Assembly: GCA_937949945.1 (NCBI GenBank)
Contig: CALFEQ010000171.1
Coordinates: 57,328-121,327 of the forward strand
Length of the DNA stretch: 64,000 bases
Reading direction: 5' to 3'
From: an uncultured Myxococcales bacterium
GTDB taxonomy: Bacteria; Myxococcota_A; Polyangia; Polyangiales; Polyangiaceae
A program made the translations under genes and the position numbers. Every line of letters starts with the position of its first letter. Within the stretch, counting starts at the first letter, position 1. The notes under the pieces are model-generated. The model saw only the letters and a program-made list of their open reading frames with translations, was not told the DNA's origin and did no database searches. Shown in pieces: positions 60,180-64,000 of the stretch.

Positions 60180-61040
60180 ATGGTCGCTCGCATCCTCCCC
60201 CTCGCTCTCGTCGGGCTCGTTCTCGGTACTGGCTGCGCGCTCTCCGGCGCCGACGCAAACGACGTCACCGCGGTCGAGAACGTCGAGTCCGCCCGTTCCG
60301 TCACGATTCAGCCGTCGACCGATCCCGCGCATCAGATGCTCGGGCGTGTGGCGGCCGTTCATGACGTTCCGTCGGACGATCCCTTCGCCGTCCGCGTCTA
60401 CGAGGCGTTCGGCGGCGACCCTGCGATGAACGGTGATTGGCTCTGGATGAGCGTCTCGGCGTTTCCCTACGACGGCGCGATGTTCGATCTCGGGCTGAAC
60501 ATCGCGCATCTCGAGTCCGTCGAATCGCTCGGGGGCGGGAAGTACGCAATCAAAGGTCTCCAGGACACGATGAACGAGGACGGCGACATCGTGTCCGGAC
60601 CCTTCGAGGCGACCGTGGAGGTCGTGCTGGACGACGCCGGCAAGATCGAAGGCGTCGTGGTCGCGGAATCGGACGGCTCGCGAGCGCGCATCGCTCCGAG
60701 CACGGAGGCCGATGCCAACTTCACCGCGCTCGCCTTCGACGTCACGACGAAGAGCGCCGGCGACGTCGTCGCGTCGGTCTACGAGCTCGCCGCCGGAGAT
60801 CCGGCGCTCAACGGCGATCACCTCTTCTTGGCCCTGAACGTGCACCCTTGGTCCGCCGTCTACGACCTCGATCTCGACGTCGCGGCGTTGAGCTCGGTGT
60901 CGCTCACCGAAAAGGGCGGCACGTACGTGCTCGAGATCGAGGGCTTCCGTGACGAGGCTCCGGGCGAGTCGGAGCCGTTCGTGAAGACCATCACGTTCAG
61001 GCTCGACGACGGCGCCCCCGGCGCCATCGAGATGCGCTGA
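60180..61040 (+). CDS. Lipoprotein with two internal repeats
   Basis: 286 residues from ATG 60180 (GTG 60168 is also in frame). VARILPLALVGLVLGTGC is a lipobox signal with Cys19. The mature protein consists of two ~90-residue repeats (71-160 and 197-286), seen from VYEAFGGDPAMNGDWLW against VYELAAGDPALNGDHLF, each going on through six or seven strands. Such a duplication suggests a beta-sandwich dimer in one chain. No function recognised. It is intact inside a damaged neighbourhood. Confidence 0.7.
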   Translation: MVARILPLALVGLVLGTGCALSGADANDVTAVENVESARSVTIQPSTDPAHQMLGRVAAVHDVPSDDPFAVRVYEAFGGDPAMNGDWLWMSVSAFPYDGAMFDLGLNIAHLESVESLGGGKYAIKGLQDTMNEDGDIVSGPFEATVEVVLDDAGKIEGVVVAESDGSRARIAPSTEADANFTALAFDVTTKSAGDVVASVYELAAGDPALNGDHLFLALNVHPWSAVYDLDLDVAALSSVSLTEKGGTYVLEIEGFRDEAPGESEPFVKTITFRLDDGAPGAIEMR

Positions 61041-61061
61041 GCGAAGGTCCGGAGACCCGCC

Positions 61062-62002
61062 TCACTGCTTGGTGCAGGTGAGCGTCCAGCGCATGCAGCG
61101 GCCGTCGTTCGTGAAGGTGAAGCCGTTGCCGCTCATGGCACGACCGCCCGGATCGAGCTTCAGCTTGCCGCCGATGGCGTCGAAGCCCGCGTATCGGAAC
61201 CGCACCTCGTCGCCGACGACGGCGCCCTCCCACGAGATGTTCCGGTCGGTGCCCGTGACCGTCGCCGTGATCTTCCCGTCGGCGAGCTGGGCGAGGTTCA
61301 CGAAGTTGGTGCCCGTGGCCTCGCCTCCGATGATGCACGTCCACTTGCCGTCGGCGCGGGTCCGTCCAGGCGCCGGCTTTTCGTTCTTCGGCGGAATCTG
61401 CGCGACGCACGCCTTGTAGTTGGCCTCGCGCGCCTGCGCGGCGGACGCCTTTTCGGCGGCGCTCTTCTGACGAACCGTCTCCGACCACGAGACCTCGACG
61501 AACCGCTTGAACCCGGGCGTCGGCTCTTCGGACGGCTTGTCCTTGATGTAGACGACGATCTCGGTCGGTCCCTGGAGCTCGACGACGTAGTTCGAGAGCA
61601 ACGTCTCGTCGTTGTATCTGCGGCTGGTGCTCTGCGGGGTCTGGCCCTCCACGCGAAGGGCGTAGGTGCCGGGCGCGAGGCGGACCTCGTGGCGTGCGCC
61701 CGGCGGGATGGGCGTCCCGTACTTCTTGTAGTCCGAGCTCACCTGTCCACTCGCGACGATGTGCGCGCGGCGTCGCCCGTAACTGTCTCTCCCCTCGGTG
61801 ATCATGAAATCCCGGATCGTCACGTCCGTCTGGTTGATCAACACGAGCGGGACGTCCCCTGGAAAGGGAATCTGGGCCTTGGGATTCTCCAGGCCGCCGA
61901 AGCACGCGGTCGCGGATAGGGCGGAGAGCGAGACGGCGACGAGCCAAGCAAACGGGCCGTTCGCCGGTCAACCGCGCGCTCTCGCGAGACAGACCGCTCC
62001 AT
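61062..62002 (-). CDS. Lipoprotein gene with a frameshift near its 5' end
   Basis: The main frame (stop at 61062) is open back to a TGA at 61970-61968 and encodes FAWLVAVSLSALSATAC, a clear lipobox signal, yet no start codon lies between that TGA and the signal; the first usable start, GTG 61844, would discard it. Adding one T in the TTT run at 61952-61950 (AAA on the plus strand) joins it to an upstream frame beginning ATG 62002 (MERSVSRERAVDRRTAR), giving a perfect charged n-region. So either a one-base deletion or a sequencing error. The mature domain (~270 residues) has a PEGA-like strand part and a Cys-containing C-terminal part ending CMRWTLTCTKQ. Confidence 0.6.
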
Positions 62003-62228
62003 GCAGACTCTTCGCCAGCGTGCGGTTCCCGCGTTCGGGATCCTTCTCACGTCGACGTCGCTGGCCGTCTTCGCGTGCGTCGGTGAGGATCCGGACGTGG
62101 TGCCGACGCCGGCGTCGTGAGGTTCAAGACGTCGGCTCGTCGAGGACGGACGCGAGCTGTTCGTCCTCGGCGTCGAGTCGAGGGGCACGGCGGGCGTGAT
62201 CCGACTGGCGCGCTACTGGCTTCGCTGA
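62001..62228 (+). pseudogene. Lipoprotein relic with in-frame stop
   Basis: ATG 62001 opens a lipoprotein signal (MQTLRQRAVPAFGILLTSTS ... VFACVGEDPD) that runs to TGA 62118-62120 after 39 codons. The same frame continues for 35 codons as LVEDGRELFVLGVESRGTAG ... LARYWLR and a second stop at 62226. A 76-codon frame broken by one TGA, with a plausible start and end but no middle, suggests an internally deleted gene. Its ATG overlaps the reverse ATG of the neighbouring frameshifted gene. Confidence 0.4.
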
Positions 62229-62252
62229 CCGGCCACGCCAAGTCGGCCCACG

Positions 62253-63746
62253 TCATGCCATCGCCGGCGGTCCGAACCACTTGGCGAGGGCGTCGTGAAG
62301 GCCACGGTCCGTGCCGTCGCCGACCCAGGCCACGTATCCGTCGGGGCGGATCAACACGGCCGCTGGAGCGGAGACCGCGCCGAGCACCGGAAGCTCCCAC
62401 GCGCCTTCGTAACGGGCGTCGATGCGCCGGACCCGATCCGCCCACGGTCCGATGTCGAGGGCGCCGGGCTCACCGAGATTGACGAGGACCGGCCGCGCCT
62501 CGTAAAGCAGCGTGAATACGCGCTGCGTGCCGCTCTCGGTCGAGAGATCGAGATCGGGCATGCGACGCCCGAGCAGCGGGTGGCCGTCACCGAGGTCGTA
62601 GTGGACCTCGAGGCCCGACATGATCCCCGCGTACCGTTTGCGCGGCTCTTCCATCCCGAGCAGGTCGGCCATCGTCTCGCGCAGGGCCTCGGTGCGATCG
62701 TCGCCGCGGCCGAGCGCGGTCTGCGCCAAGGTGAGGCGGAGCACGCGCGCGGCGATGGGGTGACGTTCGGCGTGATAGGTGTCGAGGAGGCTCTCGGGCG
62801 AGATGCCCTTCACCACCTGCGCGAGCTTCCAACCGAGGTTGACCGCGTCCTGGATGCCGATGTTGAGCCCCTGTCCGCCCGAGGGCGAGTGCACGTGGGC
62901 CGCGTCGCCTGCGAGGAGCACGCGACCTTTGCGGTAGGTCGCCGCCTGCCGGGCCATGTCCGTGAACCTCGAGAGGAAGGTCGGATTGCGGACGCCGAAG
63001 TCCGTCCCGTAGACGGCGACGAGCGCGGCGCGGAGCTCGTCGAGCGTCGGCTCCTCGCCTTTGCGGACCTCCGGCTCGACGAGCACGATGCCCGCTCGGC
63101 CGTCTTCCCGCTTGCCGATCGCGTTGACGCCTCGCTCTCCGCGGCGGATCCCCCACGCGGGCTCCTCGGTCGTCTCGACCTCGGCGATGAGCCAGCTCGT
63201 CGACGCGTCCCACCCCGGGAAATCGATCCCCGCCGTCTTGCGGACGAGGCTGCGACCGCCGTCGCATCCGACGAGGTACTTCGCGCGCAGCGTTCGGCCG
63301 TCGGACAGCGCGACGTCGACGCCGCCGTCGTGCTGCGAAAATCCCGTCACCTCGTGCCCGCGGTACGTCGTGACCGGCAGCTCGGAGAGCCATTCGGCCA
63401 TGATGCGCTCGATGTGCTTCTGCCAGAGCGCGAGCCCGTAGTTGTGCCGGGTCGGGAAATCGCCGATGTCGAGCGGGATGAAGGAGAAAGCCGCGACCTG
63501 AGCGATCCGTCCCTGCGAGAGGAACCGCTCGGCGACGCCGCGCTGATCGAGCACCTCGATGGTGCGGGCGTGCAGCCCGCCTGCACGCGAGCTCGGGAGC
63601 TCCTGGTTCACGCGCCGCTCGACGACGGCGACGTCGACGCGCGCGAGCGCGAGCTCGGCCGCCAGCATCATGCCTGTCGGCCCTCCGCCCGCGATCACCA
63701 CGGCGTGCTCCGTGATCGCCCCATTGCGTCCAGACTCGTCGCGCAT
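62253..63746 (-). CDS. FAD-dependent aromatic/antibiotic monooxygenase
   Basis: 497 residues from ATG 63746, GGAGGG 6 nt upstream. Class A flavoprotein monooxygenase: Rossmann GGGPTGMMLAAELALARVDV near residue 20, DG motif VGCDGGRSLVRKTAGI near 160, GD motif LLAGDAAHVHSPSGGQGLNI near 280, and a C-terminal thioredoxin-like domain (~390-497). This layout matches the PheA/PgaE/rifampicin-monooxygenase group, which hydroxylate phenols, polyketides or rifamycins with NADPH and O2. The substrate cannot be chosen. A 35-bp palindrome 50 bp upstream suggests repressor control. Confidence 0.88.
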   Translation of the reverse strand: MRDESGRNGAITEHAVVIAGGGPTGMMLAAELALARVDVAVVERRVNQELPSSRAGGLHARTIEVLDQRGVAERFLSQGRIAQVAAFSFIPLDIGDFPTRHNYGLALWQKHIERIMAEWLSELPVTTYRGHEVTGFSQHDGGVDVALSDGRTLRAKYLVGCDGGRSLVRKTAGIDFPGWDASTSWLIAEVETTEEPAWGIRRGERGVNAIGKREDGRAGIVLVEPEVRKGEEPTLDELRAALVAVYGTDFGVRNPTFLSRFTDMARQAATYRKGRVLLAGDAAHVHSPSGGQGLNIGIQDAVNLGWKLAQVVKGISPESLLDTYHAERHPIAARVLRLTLAQTALGRGDDRTEALRETMADLLGMEEPRKRYAGIMSGLEVHYDLGDGHPLLGRRMPDLDLSTESGTQRVFTLLYEARPVLVNLGEPGALDIGPWADRVRRIDARYEGAWELPVLGAVSAPAAVLIRPDGYVAWVGDGTDRGLHDALAKWFGPPAMA

Positions 63747-63795
63747 CGTCGACCCTCCGCTCTCTGCGCCCTCGCGCGCGGCGGATACTCTGCGG

Positions 63796-63830
63796 CAGGC
63801 CCCCGGGCTTGCCGCAAGCCCGCGGGCCTG
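63796..63830. promoter_or_regulatory. 35-bp near-perfect palindrome
   Basis: Two 16-nt arms (CAGGCCCCCGGGCTTG and CAAGCCCGCGGGCCTG) around CCG match at 15 of 16 positions. It begins 50 bp upstream of the monooxygenase start and no protein-coding frame is evident across it. Likely operator for a dimeric regulator; a transcript hairpin is the alternative. Confidence 0.5.
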
Positions 63831-64000
63831 GCATATGGTCGAAGCGGGAAGGGGGAGGAGGCGCCAGGGCGAGCTCGTTCGGCGCGCGGCCGCCGCGGCG
63901 ACGGCGGCGCGACTCGAGGCTCGCGTGCCATCGCCCACGATCGGTTCGTTACCTCAGGGGGAACCCTCAGCGCGTCACGACTTTGGCTATCAGGGCACCA

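Noticed and set aside
59794..63830. Genomic island or integrated element next to the tRNA
   Set aside because: No integrase, transposase, direct repeat of the tRNA end or clear composition shift was seen; only gene decay is supported.
63835..64000. Open frame MVEAGRGRRQGELV... running off the window end on the plus strand
   Set aside because: Composition is Arg/Ala-rich like antisense shadows, no promoter or ribosome-binding site fits, and it does not resemble a regulator; the true divergent gene may start beyond the window.

Overview
The window reads as a very GC-rich (roughly two thirds or more G+C) chromosome segment of a myxobacterium-type bacterium (Myxococcota, most like Polyangiales; inferred from content, not from a database search). 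The signs are FHA-domain sigma-54 activators, Ser/Thr kinases with the HRDVSPQN catalytic loop and Pro/Ala-rich tails, many lipoproteins with Asp/Ala-rich linkers, MopE-like and Ycf48-like repeats, and AgmX/PglI-type domains. No phage, IS element, CRISPR array or rRNA was seen. Genes are densely packed, and many have a TAnnnT hexamer only 6-10 nt before the start codon, which suggests leaderless or nearly leaderless mRNAs.

Layout. 0-3.1 kb: end of a large TPR protein. 3.3-10.3 kb: surface lipoprotein, then a signalling cassette (Ser/Thr kinase, TPR/PEGA envelope protein, fibrinogen-fold lipoprotein, FHA/sigma-54 activator). 10.3-16.9 kb: C39-like peptidase lipoprotein, SGNH/CE2-like esterase lipoprotein, membrane metallophosphoesterase and a second FHA/sigma-54 activator. 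16.9-24.4 kb: an anchored protein, a TPR/PEGA protein paired with an Ala/Pro-rich membrane protein, YbjN-like protein, AmiC-type amidase, excisionase-type HTH protein and Nudix hydrolase. 24.5-28.0 kb: riboflavin operon ribE-ribBA-ribH-nusB plus an isolated M17 N-domain, from one TTGACG-N17-TACCTA promoter; the GTP cyclohydrolase II half of RibBA lacks its zinc cysteines. 28-32 kb: lipoproteins, pyrophosphatase, hemB and an ETF-beta-type lysine methyltransferase.

32-38.5 kb: lipoproteins, an Imm49-like protein, an AgmX/PglI-domain lipoprotein, Fpg/MutM glycosylase and a large secreted protein with an alpha-helical body and three hemopexin-like repeats. 38.5-43.1 kb: a second kinase - TPR/PEGA - FHA/sigma-54 cassette in the same order, headed by a winged-helix protein. 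43.2-50.4 kb: mostly lipoproteins, plus a cyclic-nucleotide-binding/CPBP membrane fusion and an ADP-ribosylglycohydrolase. 50.4-59.4 kb: a fused SUMT-HemD protein, a 1074-residue MshEN/GAF/HEAT scaffold, an unknown helical protein and a four-gene membrane cluster with a Ycf48-like propeller. 59.6 kb: initiator tRNA-fMet with its own promoter. 59.8-62.2 kb: a decaying patch (two relics and one frameshifted lipoprotein gene around an intact lipoprotein gene). 62.3-63.7 kb: FAD aromatic monooxygenase with a 35-bp palindrome upstream.

How they fit together: housekeeping functions (riboflavin, tetrapyrrole, phosphate recycling, DNA repair, initiator tRNA) are interspersed with envelope and signalling genes. 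The twice-repeated kinase/PEGA/FHA-activator arrangement suggests envelope-sensing phospho-relays in which a kinase may signal to the adjacent FHA sigma-54 activator (inference).
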